Source of the DNA: a virus
Direction: 5' to 3' (one strand)
DNA length: 41,021 bases
Virus record (IMG/VR): IMGVR_UViG_3300009180_000085
Coordinates: 1-41,021 of that record
Under the pieces are notes generated by a model. It was not told the origin of the DNA. It did not search any database and saw only the letters and a list, made by a program, of their open reading frames with translations. Below are positions 1-10,700 of this stretch, piece by piece; within the stretch, counting starts at the first letter, position 1, and each line of letters opens with the position of its first letter. A program made the position numbers and the translations under genes.

Positions 1-79
1 ATGCATTTTCGATTTCATTCCAAAATGCATCATAGTCAACGCCCTTGTTGAGTGCAACAATATAACGTTTCAAAGCCAT
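1..79 (-). CDS. N-terminal fragment of a phage tail-region protein, cut by window edge
   Basis: An open frame runs from an ATG at 79 on the minus strand off the left end of the window, giving 26 residues that begin MALKRYIVALNKGVDYDAFW. Its ATG shares one base with the stop codon of the upstream 330-residue gene (TAATG), so it is translationally coupled as the last visible gene of the tail operon. The start resembles proteins I recall next to the tail genes of marine T4-like phages, where an 'RYIV.LKKGVDYD.FWNE' start precedes a larger virion protein. No function can be assigned from this fragment. Call and coupling are seen directly; the family likeness is from memory and weak. Confidence 0.55.
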   Translation of the reverse strand, partial: MALKRYIVALNKGVDYDAFWNEIENA

Positions 80-1071
80 TACCTAACTCCAATAGTGGCT
101 TCGATGTGACCTACTCCTATTCCTGAGAATTCAGACAAGCTACGACCAATTACACTAAATTGTGATTCTGACCCTGTTGCTGCCTGTGCTACCCCTGGAA
201 TATCGCTGGCAACTAGTCTATCACCTCTGCGAATCTGACCCTTTACTTTTAGCGGGATGCGACCAGCAACGGCAATTGGAAGAGCATTCTTTTCATTCTT
301 TTTCTTAGCGTTAAGTAGGTAGGCCGGGCGAGTGGATACAATTCCAAATACGTTGGTATCTGCGTATTCAGTGGATTGTGTAACTTCAGCTATGCCGCCC
401 AATGAAACCAATGTACCTGGTTCATAATTTGCATCACCTACGTAAATTTCAGCAACGTCGGCAAATTCAGCTTCAACTGCAACACCACGGATTTTGAAGT
501 CACTGCTTGAATTTAAATTCAAGCCTTTACCAATTTTACCTGTTCTATTGTAATCACCTGGATTGGTCAATGGATCAATGCCAACACCACAGAATGCTTG
601 TAAGCCTTCGTTTGCATGTGGAGTAAACTCTGCGTCAACGCTGATAATAGCAACTAAAACACTAGTTGGCGAGTTTATTGGTTTAATCTTAATTTTTAAA
701 CAACGATGTTTGTTGTTTTGTGTGTCTAATATAATGGCTTCTTCAATTCCGGTACCAGTTGTAAAGGAGACCAAATGCTTCCAGCTATTAAGTGTATTTT
801 TACCGTCAATGTTAAAATATAATTCTTGTGGTGTAAATTCAACTTCATCAGTTGTGTTATTGTACCAAATTTGTCCTTCTTGTGGGATTAAATCTGTGCG
901 TTTTTTGCCGCCAAAGTTCTCCAAAAGATGTACAAAGTTATCGGCAATAATTTCGCCGTAACCTAAATAATTTTTTCCAAGTAAAGTTAAGTCTGTTGTA
1001 GTAGAATCAACTTCCCCATCTAGTAGAGTAACCAAAGTTGACCCATTACTTTTAGTAATATTGTATGCCAT
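79..1071 (-). CDS. tail fibre / tail structural protein (330 aa)
   Basis: This is probably a virion tail or fibre protein. The N-terminal ~70 residues (MAYNITKSNG, then LLGKNYLGYGEI and NFVHLLENF) match a start shared by many tail-fibre-like proteins of T4-type environmental phages. The next segment contains the 'P.EGQIWYNNT..E' motif common in fibre shafts. The C-terminal ~125 residues (DVAEIYVGD, GTLVSLGG, GIVSTRPAYLLN, VAGRIPLKVKG, GDRLVASDIPGVAQ) form a compact beta-rich domain that recurs at the ends of phage fibre proteins. A Shine-Dalgarno-like AGGA precedes the ATG. The gene lies downstream of a consensus sigma70-type promoter and directly upstream of the fragment at the window edge. 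The attachment point on the virion and the receptor are unknown. Confidence 0.7.
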   Translation of the reverse strand: MAYNITKSNGSTLVTLLDGEVDSTTTDLTLLGKNYLGYGEIIADNFVHLLENFGGKKRTDLIPQEGQIWYNNTTDEVEFTPQELYFNIDGKNTLNSWKHLVSFTTGTGIEEAIILDTQNNKHRCLKIKIKPINSPTSVLVAIISVDAEFTPHANEGLQAFCGVGIDPLTNPGDYNRTGKIGKGLNLNSSSDFKIRGVAVEAEFADVAEIYVGDANYEPGTLVSLGGIAEVTQSTEYADTNVFGIVSTRPAYLLNAKKKNEKNALPIAVAGRIPLKVKGQIRRGDRLVASDIPGVAQAATGSESQFSVIGRSLSEFSGIGVGHIEATIGVR

Positions 1072-1099
1072 TTTTCCTAATCCTTTTGGCTAAACTGCC

Positions 1100-1129
1100 A
1101 TTATATTATTTAGTTTTTTCGGTTGTCAA
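1100..1129 (-). promoter_or_regulatory. consensus sigma70-type promoter upstream of the 330-aa tail gene
   Basis: On the minus strand a perfect TTGACA (plus positions 1124-1129) is followed after 18 bases by a perfect TATAAT (plus 1100-1105). The predicted start is near 1092, giving a leader of about 20 bases that includes AGGA before the ATG at 1071. The TGA stop codon of the upstream 208-residue gene (1126-1128) lies inside the -35 hexamer, so the promoter is built into the gene boundary. Hexamers and spacing are seen directly; activity is inferred. Confidence 0.6.
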
Positions 1130-1752
1130 CCGGCACGTACTCTTAGTGAGTAAACGATTTGAATTCTTTGCTGTGAATTTTTTTGAATAGGATGAAATAT
1201 AAAATGTGTAAGCAACTTCCCTGAGTTTAATCCATTATTGCCTTTGGTTTTTAACCCAATTTCATTGAATTCAAACTCACCGTTATAGATGGTTGTTGGG
1301 TCAATTTTTCCACTTGTAATATCAAACAAATTATATATACTATCAATTGCCGCTGGTTCCTCATAATCTAAAGTAGCCGTTACAATAACATCAGTATATT
1401 CAACACCACTTATATGTGAAACTGCAACATTATCCGATGTAGCAAAGGATCTATTAAAGTCAGAATCATCAACAACTTTAAAATAAGTCGGTGTATGTAA
1501 TCCAGCATTGGTACCATTTACATTTGGCTTCCTATATGTAATAGATCCATCTGTGGCAATAATTGCTCCACCGCAACCAAAATGCATTTCACTGATAAAG
1601 CCGCCCAACCCATGAGAAAGTGCTTGAGCTAATGCTACACCCATATTTTCTTTGTGTATAGCATTAGAACCTTCGTGTAGGATTGAGTTAGTATCCAGGT
1701 CTACAATTTTAATGTTAGTCTCTATAGAGACCGGTAAGTTGCAAGTGTTCAT
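1126..1752 (-). CDS. phage structural protein of unknown function (208 aa)
   Basis: I do not recognise a named family. The protein is soluble-looking, with no signal peptide or membrane segment, and mixes beta-rich stretches with a Gly-rich patch (GLGGFISEMHFGCGGA). Its C-terminus, with LLTHFIFHPI followed by RIQIVYSLRVRAG, recalls the end of small virion proteins in T4-like environmental phages. It lies between the giant baseplate gene (32 bases upstream) and the 330-residue fibre-like gene, so a baseplate or fibre-connector role is likely by position. No Shine-Dalgarno precedes the ATG. Instead a GGTAAATA box ends exactly 5 bases before it, suggesting leaderless late expression. Confidence 0.55.
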   Translation of the reverse strand: MNTCNLPVSIETNIKIVDLDTNSILHEGSNAIHKENMGVALAQALSHGLGGFISEMHFGCGGAIIATDGSITYRKPNVNGTNAGLHTPTYFKVVDDSDFNRSFATSDNVAVSHISGVEYTDVIVTATLDYEEPAAIDSIYNLFDITSGKIDPTTIYNGEFEFNEIGLKTKGNNGLNSGKLLTHFIFHPIQKNSQQRIQIVYSLRVRAG

Positions 1753-1757
1753 AATAA

Positions 1758-1765
1758 TATTTACC
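1758..1765 (-). promoter_or_regulatory. T4-type late promoter box, 5 bases before ATG
   Basis: The minus strand reads GGTAAATA, then TTATT, then the ATG at 1752. The T4 late promoter consensus is TATAAATA, recognised by gp55, with initiation several bases downstream. The same box and spacing occur before gp25. No Shine-Dalgarno lies between the box and the ATG. The box is seen directly; promoter function and leaderless initiation are inferred. Confidence 0.5.
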
Positions 1766-1784
1766 TATTTCTAAATAACCCGCT

Positions 1785-4700
1785 TTAACCTTCTTCAACT
1801 ATTACCGTAATTTCAGGTGTTTCAGATGTGTCTGCCACAACAATATTTCTGCCATCTTCGGTAACAATTAAATCTACTACATTTTCTGTAACTAGGGCAT
1901 TGCCATTCCTCATACGGTCAATTGTTCTTGTTTTAGCAACATTGTCACTGGTTTGATTTGTTGATGCTAAAAAGTCAACAGTGTTGATTCTTGTTACTAT
2001 GCTTTCTATTAGACTAATTTCAACATCTTGAGTTGTTTCTGTAAAGGTTCCTTGATCAATAAACTTACTATGGTAAGGTTTTACTTCTTCTAGATATTTC
2101 TTAATAAGGTTGCCTTTTTTATCATAATACACAGATTGTTGCTTTAATTCATTGTTATCAATTTGATTCAAAGATAGATATGTTGTTTTATAAACCCAAT
2201 CTGCGGCTGGAATTTGGGACAAACTTTCTTTAACCATATCAAAGAAGAATAAGTTAAAATATCCAATGTCGTTGCCAACAAAGATATCTTCTCTTAATGC
2301 TTTTAAAATAATAGCAAACATTTCGCTATAGTCACGGTCCCATAAACTCAAGTCCCACTTAGTGGTATCCCAGCCTTCAATATGCCATATATCGTTAATC
2401 TGTATAGTGCCATTTTTCTTATACAATAAATTGTATCCATTTGAAGCAACATCATATACATACAATGTATTGTTATTATCGTCGACTATGGCAAATCTTG
2501 TTGCGTCTGGGTAAGTTGTTAACTCATCAAATGATTTGATTCTAACCGTTTCATTTGATAGTGTGTACTCGTCAACCGAGTAATCTACGTAGTCCCAGAT
2601 ATACATACTGGTTCTTTCTCGATTGTATCTCGATTCAGGGTCAACATACAATGTTGGATTTGTAGAAATATGAATTTCAATGATATCACCGCGTGTCATT
2701 GGCGTATTCAATTCTAACCAGGTGTTATCAATTGTATACTGGTCTGATATTTCAAGTCCATTTAGCATTACAGTTATAATGTCACTTTGACGTAAGCGAT
2801 AACCAAAGTTAAATCTTGCTGTGTTTGTATATGTAAATTGCCTACTAACATAACGGCCTAATAAAGGACGATACATTCTTAAATTATTATCCCAATTAGT
2901 TTTGTTAACAACAGGAATTTTTAACAACTTAGCATTAATTGATTCAATTGCACTACGGCGTGCTCGTTGAAGATCTTTAAACCAACTCTGTGGATATGGA
3001 ACATATGAGTTTCCATATTTTCTTGTGGCGTGTAATCTATAATCAGGCACCCTTCTTGGGTGCTCAGTTACAATATAATAACGATTGTCCTCAATGAGGT
3101 CCTTGATCAATGCGCCTGTTAATAGTTCAGCATTACCTTTGATGGCTGACCAGTTTTTATTGTCTCCGGCACTAACTGAACGTATTACCTTATAAACTCC
3201 AAATTCCTCAGTATTATCATCTGTCCAAACCAAGCTTACGCTATTACGTTCACCGTTGATTTCTTGTAAAACTGGCATGTCATGTCCACTGTACGCTGAT
3301 GTATTAGTGAATGATACTGAATTATTTAAATTGTAGAAACAAACTATATCTCCTACTTTGTAGGCCTGTCTAGCTTGCCAATGCAATATTGGATTGGCAT
3401 GACGATATCCATCGTAGCTAACCAATGAATCGCGCAAACGAATGAAAAGATAATCAGGAATATTGCTACCTGTTATACCTTCGCTGATTAATACACCAGC
3501 TTCGTGTTTTTGTTCAGGGTGACTAATTTGTTCAACTCGAACGGTTATATTATTACGACCTACAAAATAATCGTTAATGTTACTGATTAAGAATGTAACT
3601 GACGACGAATCGTTGTCAATTGGGGACATCCAGGCAACGCCTTCGGCATCAGGGTTGTTTAACACTTCTTCGATGGCCAGTGCTGAGTATGGTCTATTGT
3701 TATTTGTTGGTAATTCACTATTGCGACGTTTCCAATAGTAATAGGTCTCAATGGTTCCGCCTGCTGAAGTTTTTTCATATATACGCGAATAGCGTGGTTG
3801 TTCTGCGCCACTACTATTATCCAAATATATGCCAGGTGTATCTGCGCTAGGTTCTTCAATTGAAGAAACCCATTCGTAAATTCTTACTTCACTGTCAACT
3901 GCTTGCTGTCCCCAATTTGCGGCTCTATACTCAAGAGTACCTTGTTCATATTCATTGTAACGAACCCAACTGATATCCCACCACAATTTTCCAATCTCGT
4001 TGTCACTCCACTCTTCGGCTACGGTATCATCAGTTATTCCCAATTCATCAACATTATAAACTGCTGGGTCAATTGGACTACGATAATCAATATACTGAGC
4101 AACTTCATCAATTACATTTCCTTTATACGGATCGTAAATTTCCAAGGTTGTAATAGGTTGTTGAGTGTCAGTGTCAATTAACAATGCTTTGTAGAACACC
4201 GACGTATCAATGAAATCCTGTGACACATTATCAACTAATGTATCAATTAAATTGTTTTGGCCGTCATTTTGGAATTCATAAACTTTAAAGTTATATGAGC
4301 TGATACCAGTTAATAGTTCTTCATCATCCTTGTCAACATAAGCTTTCATGCCGGCCTTCCAGCTGTAGTGACCCTTTGTTTCTTCAAAGTCAAATGTTGA
4401 TTCAAATTTAATTGGTAATAATTTAAATGCCACAACATTATAGACAATTTTGTCATCTGAACTTCGAGCAGTAATTGTTACGTTATAATCGTCAACTACA
4501 GCCTTAACAGAATGAATCTTATCATATGCCCCATCGTTACAGCCAGATATAACAAAGTAGTCGCCTTCGCGAAGTCCATGTGCATTAGCAAAGCTTACCT
4601 TGCTTTCATTTAAACCAGTGTCTAGTGCATTAGGACACACTTCTTCAATTGCATAAGGTCCAAATGTTTGTAAAATATTCCAGCCATAACCCGAGTTCTT

Positions 4701-7700
4701 TACTACCCAATATGATTTAATATTGGCTTTGATAGTGGCAGGGTAATCTGATGAGCCACCTGTTACAGTAACAACTGGTGGACTTACATAGCCTGCACCA
4801 CCAGTGGAATCAGTAAATGTATTTGTTACTTTAGAAATTACACCATTGGAAATATGTCCAACTTCTAGTACTGCGCCGGCGCCATTACCGGTTGGATCAA
4901 CAATTGCAACAGCCGTTGAGCCTGTAAATCCAACATTGCGACTGCTTGGGAATACACTTATACTATCAATTTTGCCAACTTCCTTTTTGCCAGTAACAGC
5001 AGAACCTGTGGTCAAATTGACTGTAACTTCAATTACATCATTTGCCCAATAAGGATCTACAATTCGAACAAGTGGTGTTGTAGTATAGCCACTACCACCA
5101 TTTGTAACTGTAATACCTGTCAAACGTCCATTGGTAATCTGTGGTGTAGCAGTGGCACCAGACCCGCCTGTACCGGCATTGAGAATTTGAATAATAATAT
5201 CGCCTGATGCATATACGTTACTTTGTGCCGCTGGATTTAATGTAATGTCACTGATACGACCATTACTAATTGTAGCAAATGCTCTACGATATTCACGTCT
5301 GCCAGAGTCTGGGAACAAAGTTGTTGGCGTTCTTGATATTCTTACAGTTGTTGTTCCACTATAGTTTTTACCACCATCAGAAACTATAAATCCTGTAATA
5401 ACACCATTGTCAACAACTGGTATGTTTGTTTGTGTACTTGTAACAGATACTACTTTGATGCGAGCTCCAGTTCCACGTCCACCTGTAATTTCATAAACAT
5501 TATTTGGTTGATATGCCTGACCCGGTGAAACCAACAATATTGTAGCAATACTCTTGCCGCCACTTGCTGGAGGTGCTACAGTTACAGTTGGTGCGCTGGT
5601 ATATCCTGCACCGCTATCAGTGATAGTGTAAGATACAACAGCACCCTGTGATACTACAGCAGTGGCCAGTGCTTGACGAGGTACAACTGTTGAGCCAACT
5701 GTATAATTATAAACTGTAACTAACTTACCAAATCTTACTTTATTATAAGATGCAGATACTAAATCTATAATATGAGAAAGTTCATCTGATACCTTACTTT
5801 GATTTGCTGGGTCAGTGGCCGGGTTAGGCCCACTATCATAATCCCAATAGTTATCAATATACGAGTTTAGTAAATTTGATATTAATGTATTTTTAACAGT
5901 GGTGTTAATTCTAGATGATATTGACCACGTTGCATTAGAATTAGCTACGCTACCACGTGTATAAATTTTGCCATCTGCACCAGTAAATTGATTATTACCA
6001 CTTGGTGTACCAAATTGGCGAGAGTTTTTATTTACTACGTAGGCTGTAGATGATCCAATATAACTTCTCATTAGAGTATTAGCAGTATTAATAATACTTT
6101 CAATGGCCAATTTTACTGTCCCGGATTGTAATCCCACGGATAACCATTTGTCAATCAATGCTTGCTCTTGATCAATGTTATAATATGTTGATATAAAAGT
6201 TTCAAAATCAATATCTAAAGAAGTTTGCGTAATTCCATCAACCCATGTAATCAAATTATTTGATGTATCTTGTTGTATAAATTGGTTTACATCTTGAATT
6301 GATGGTGTACCTATGTAATTTGAAAACAGTGTTTGGGTAGCTGGTGGTGGTGCGGCAATTGTCACTGAAGGGGCTGTTGTGTATCCTAACCCTTGCGTAA
6401 CTGGCGTAATACTTGTAATACTACCATTGGAAACATTTGCTGTACCTGCTGCAGGAGCTGGATCACTGACTGTTTGAACCGTAGCTGTTGCATCTAAATT
6501 ACTATTGTTATTTTTGATAGTAATAGAATCACCTACTTGATAACCAGTTCCACCGGAGTCTACTTGCACAGTCTGTATGATACCACGTCTGGTTACAAGT
6601 CCTGTTGTAATCTGGTCTTCAATGACTGGTACTAGCTTGGCACCTGTTCCAATAGAATCAACCACTGTAACTTCAACAGAACTTTTAGTATAATTGTTTC
6701 CAATTGTAAACTTAGTTCCAGCAGTTGGTTTTATACTACTGATAATACCAGTAGATGTTGAATCAATTAAATTAATATCTTTATAATTAATCTTATAAGC
6801 AAATCCAATTGTATCAGCTCGCTGACCACCTATTGTCAAATAAGTTTGTTGAGTTTCGTAGCTGTTACCACTTTGTACAACCTTGAAATCTCTAATTTTT
6901 CCATTGATTGTTTCAATTACAGAAGCACTTGCACCAGATCCGACAGATGAACTAAAGTCGATGACATCGCTGGTTGTGTGACCTTCGCCACCATCAACAA
7001 TAGTTAAACTATCTAATCGACTCTGAATAAACTCGCCAGATAGGGTTGGTAGTGTACATGTGTAATATAAACCATTGCGATAAACTACATCGCCAATGGC
7101 ATAATCAACACCAGGTGTCCAAGCGCCTCGATAATTTCTACCTTTTTTGTTAACCAAGCTATATGCGTAATCAGTAATCCAAATTGTAGGTAATAATCTA
7201 CTATCAATTGATACTTCTTCAAAATTTTCTTGAGAATTCTCAGGTGAATTATTTGTAGAACTTGCCGCAATATTAGTTTTAGCTCTGTACAATGTTCCCT
7301 TGTCCCATGTTAAATCACCATCAACAAAAGATCTATTTTTACTAAAACCAACAGCATTGAAAATGTCCTTTGTTGTTAATGTATTGGATTCATCAACATA
7401 CAATAAGTTGTTATTCTTAGATGTTTGATCAATGTTTTTAAAATCATCAATGGTTACTAAAGAAATATTACGGTGCTGAATGTCCACATCAAATTTTAGC
7501 GGTACACCTGCGCTTGGTAACCATGTGGTTGTTTTATTGATAGTTGCCTGACTTTGACGATTGATCTTCGTTAGTTTAAACGGTTCAGCTGGCTTTGTTA
7601 CCCACTTGTTATCTTTTAAATTAATATCAATGATATTATCACTATACTTGTCAATGATACCATTACTCAATCTGACCAGCTGTCTAGTTGTTGTTACATC

Positions 7701-10700
7701 GTATTTTCCTAATTCAAATTCCCAAATTTTTAAATCTTTGACATTACCAAACTCGCCAGTATTGAATAACCATTGTTCGTTAATGAGAATGTCTTGTGAA
7801 CGTCCAGGAACGTCAATATTTGTATCACGTAACAATGCTGTCATTGCTAAGTTTGTACCTGCAGAACTTTGCAAGCCTTGTTGGTATAAGTGTGCTTGTG
7901 CTTTATCTTGTATTAATTCACTGATAACATTGGCCTTCAATGGCACAACATCACTTCTGGCAATTGCAGATTTATAAGAATCAAATGCATTGTTCTCTGG
8001 GAAGTGACTCTTTAAAATGTCATTGCTAATACTATCAAAACCTGGTAGCAATCCATATTGCTGTAGAATAACACCACGAGCATGTGGGCGACCTGTCCAG
8101 TTGGTTGTTCTGCGGCCTGCAATTGACAATGAGTCCAGTCTGTTGCCAGTTTGCAAATCAATAATTAAATCACCAAACTTGGTTTGACGATTAATATAAA
8201 CAATGTGTTCATATTCTCTTACACTTAGATCGGCAAATAAAATTTGTTGATTACTCAACGGAACAATTTTATCAGTATTTTCTTCATAGTCGCGAGTAAT
8301 TAACAACTCGCTGGCCAGTGCAGAGCGACCATTTTGGAATAAGATCTTACCAGTGCGTCCAAGGTCTGCATCTAATCTATCTAATGTGCCACGTTCGTGG
8401 TGGAACTTTAATCCAATGGACGTAACTGGGCCAACTACGCAATAGTGACTGTCTGACCAGTTTTCGTCAATCCAGGCAAATGCGTCAAGAGCAACCTGTT
8501 TCCAGTTTGTTATTGTACCACGACTGTTAATTTCATCAAGTATCAAGCCTTGTGCAGTTTGATATTCACCAAGACCCATTAAGAATGTTAACAAATCTTG
8601 TTTGTTGGCAATGTATGAGCCATATGGCACTGCTTCTTCAGTTGGAATCCATTTTAGGTATTCGATAAAAGTGCCATTGCTTGTGGTAATAGTTGTTCTT
8701 GAACTTGGGAATCCATTTTCAGTTGAATGTGCTGGCTTATAAATTTTAAAATAACGCTTGCTTGGATCAAATCCATATACTCTAAATCCAACATCATCTT
8801 TTTCAATTCTTACAGCAGTATAGCGCAATTTTTCAACAGGTACGCCATCATTTAACATCATGTAAAAATCTTCTGTTGGTACATAACTACCACTTTGGTA
8901 CTTGGTGTAATACATCTTCAATGAAATATTACCTTCGCTAAATCCACCCAGGCCAAATTCCAGTCTGGTGTTTACTGACATTAATTCTTCAAGCGGTGAT
9001 TCCCCTAATAGATTAAACTCCCTGTATGCTTCAAATAATAAAGCACCAATGCCAATTACTGGCCTATTTTGAAAAAATTCACTAGGTGCAAAAGAGATGT
9101 CGCCCTTGGCCAATGGACTATTAGTAGGAATGTTATTAACATATGGATCAATTGTTGACTCTACAAATTCACTTATGTATTCGTAACTGTCTAATACTTG
9201 CATAACACTGGCCCATTGGCCGCCGGCACTGTTTAACCAAGCCAATTCAGCAGGTCCTAGTGATCCAATTTCCCATGGTTGTTCAGCATCGCTTACGTCA
9301 GGCGAATTTCCCAACCAGGCTGCTGGGTCAATTAATAAACCAAATTGACTGACGGGGAAATTTTCATATCTTCTGCAAAGTACCGGGTTAACAGTTATTG
9401 TGTTACCAGGAATAGTTACTATACCATTACGTAATGCATTTTCTAAGCTTCTACGCTTGGTACCGTCAGTCCATGAATATGCACTGTCCCACCAAGTTGG
9501 TTTAACAACAAATCCCAAAGATTCCCATGGACGCAAATGTAGTTGGTCAGTACCAAACATTCTTCTGTATATTGCTCTCCAGCTTTCCCCATTATAATTC
9601 CATGTCCATGGATTAGTAGAGTCAAAGTCATCTCGATTTCGGAAATCAAGATTATTCATTGCATACCAAGCAAGTTGAGCTTTTGATTGTGTGTCTAAAA
9701 CACTAATCTGTTTAGCATTGTATGTTTCTAAACGTTTTTTAACAGATTGTTCGTGCATGCAACCGGTGTATACTCTATTTTCAAATTCTAATAAGATTTG
9801 ATTTCTAATGTCACTTTCATCTGAGCCAAATAAGCTTACTTTAGAACCATCATGTCGAAGTATGTACCTACGCTGATTAGTACCCCATGATTCTGTAATA
9901 ATTTCTGGACGATATAATTTAGCCAATCCAAGTTTTGTTGGGCTAGCAGGAATACCAGTTAATAAATTCAAAGCATTGCCATGATAAATTTTAACTTCAG
10001 AACCATCTTCGGGTGCAGTAACAAATGTAACACGGCCATTTGCAATAGAGTATGAATCTTTTAATTGTAATACGTCATTGATATAAACATAAATGTGGTC
10101 GTTGCCATACACGCCTGTATATAAATTTTCGTCCCCTGTGTTGATATTAAAATGAGAAATTAAACCATCACCATACTCAACACTCAAAGTCATTGCGTTA
10201 GTACTAAATGCCATACCACTAATGGCATCTGGAGAACTGTATGTTACGCCCAGTAACAATTCTTCTAATATTCTATCTAATAATATTTGAACATTTGTCA
10301 AGGACAGTAGGTTATTATTAGAATCAATCTTGGATATAAACTTTCTATACCATCTCCATGCTGAAAGTGAACGAGCCACTACAGCATCTTGAATTGTTGG
10401 GGCCAATCTTGCGCTGGACCAAGCTGATCGCATTGAACTGTGATCAGCCATTAATGCGCCATTGAACGCTTTCAATTGAGGACTGCTTATCCAAGATTGA
10501 TTGTCAAAAATCTTGTTAGCATTAATGTTTGCAGTCATTGCATTTACTAATCTGCTGACTGTAAAGTTACCCAATGAAATATTTTGTTCTGGGTTTAGCT
10601 CAACCCCCGGGATGGCAGATACACTGTCTAGTGAAGTTAAATTGCCCTGGTGAGCAATTTCTAATTTACCAACCCCATTCAATGATAAACTAGTAATATC

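Noticed and set aside
1118-1131. Inverted repeat CGGTT/AACCG beside a run of six T as a terminator
   Set aside because: The T run lies on the wrong side for the plus strand, and on the minus strand the stem is followed by A. The bases are better explained as the -35 region of the sigma70-type promoter.
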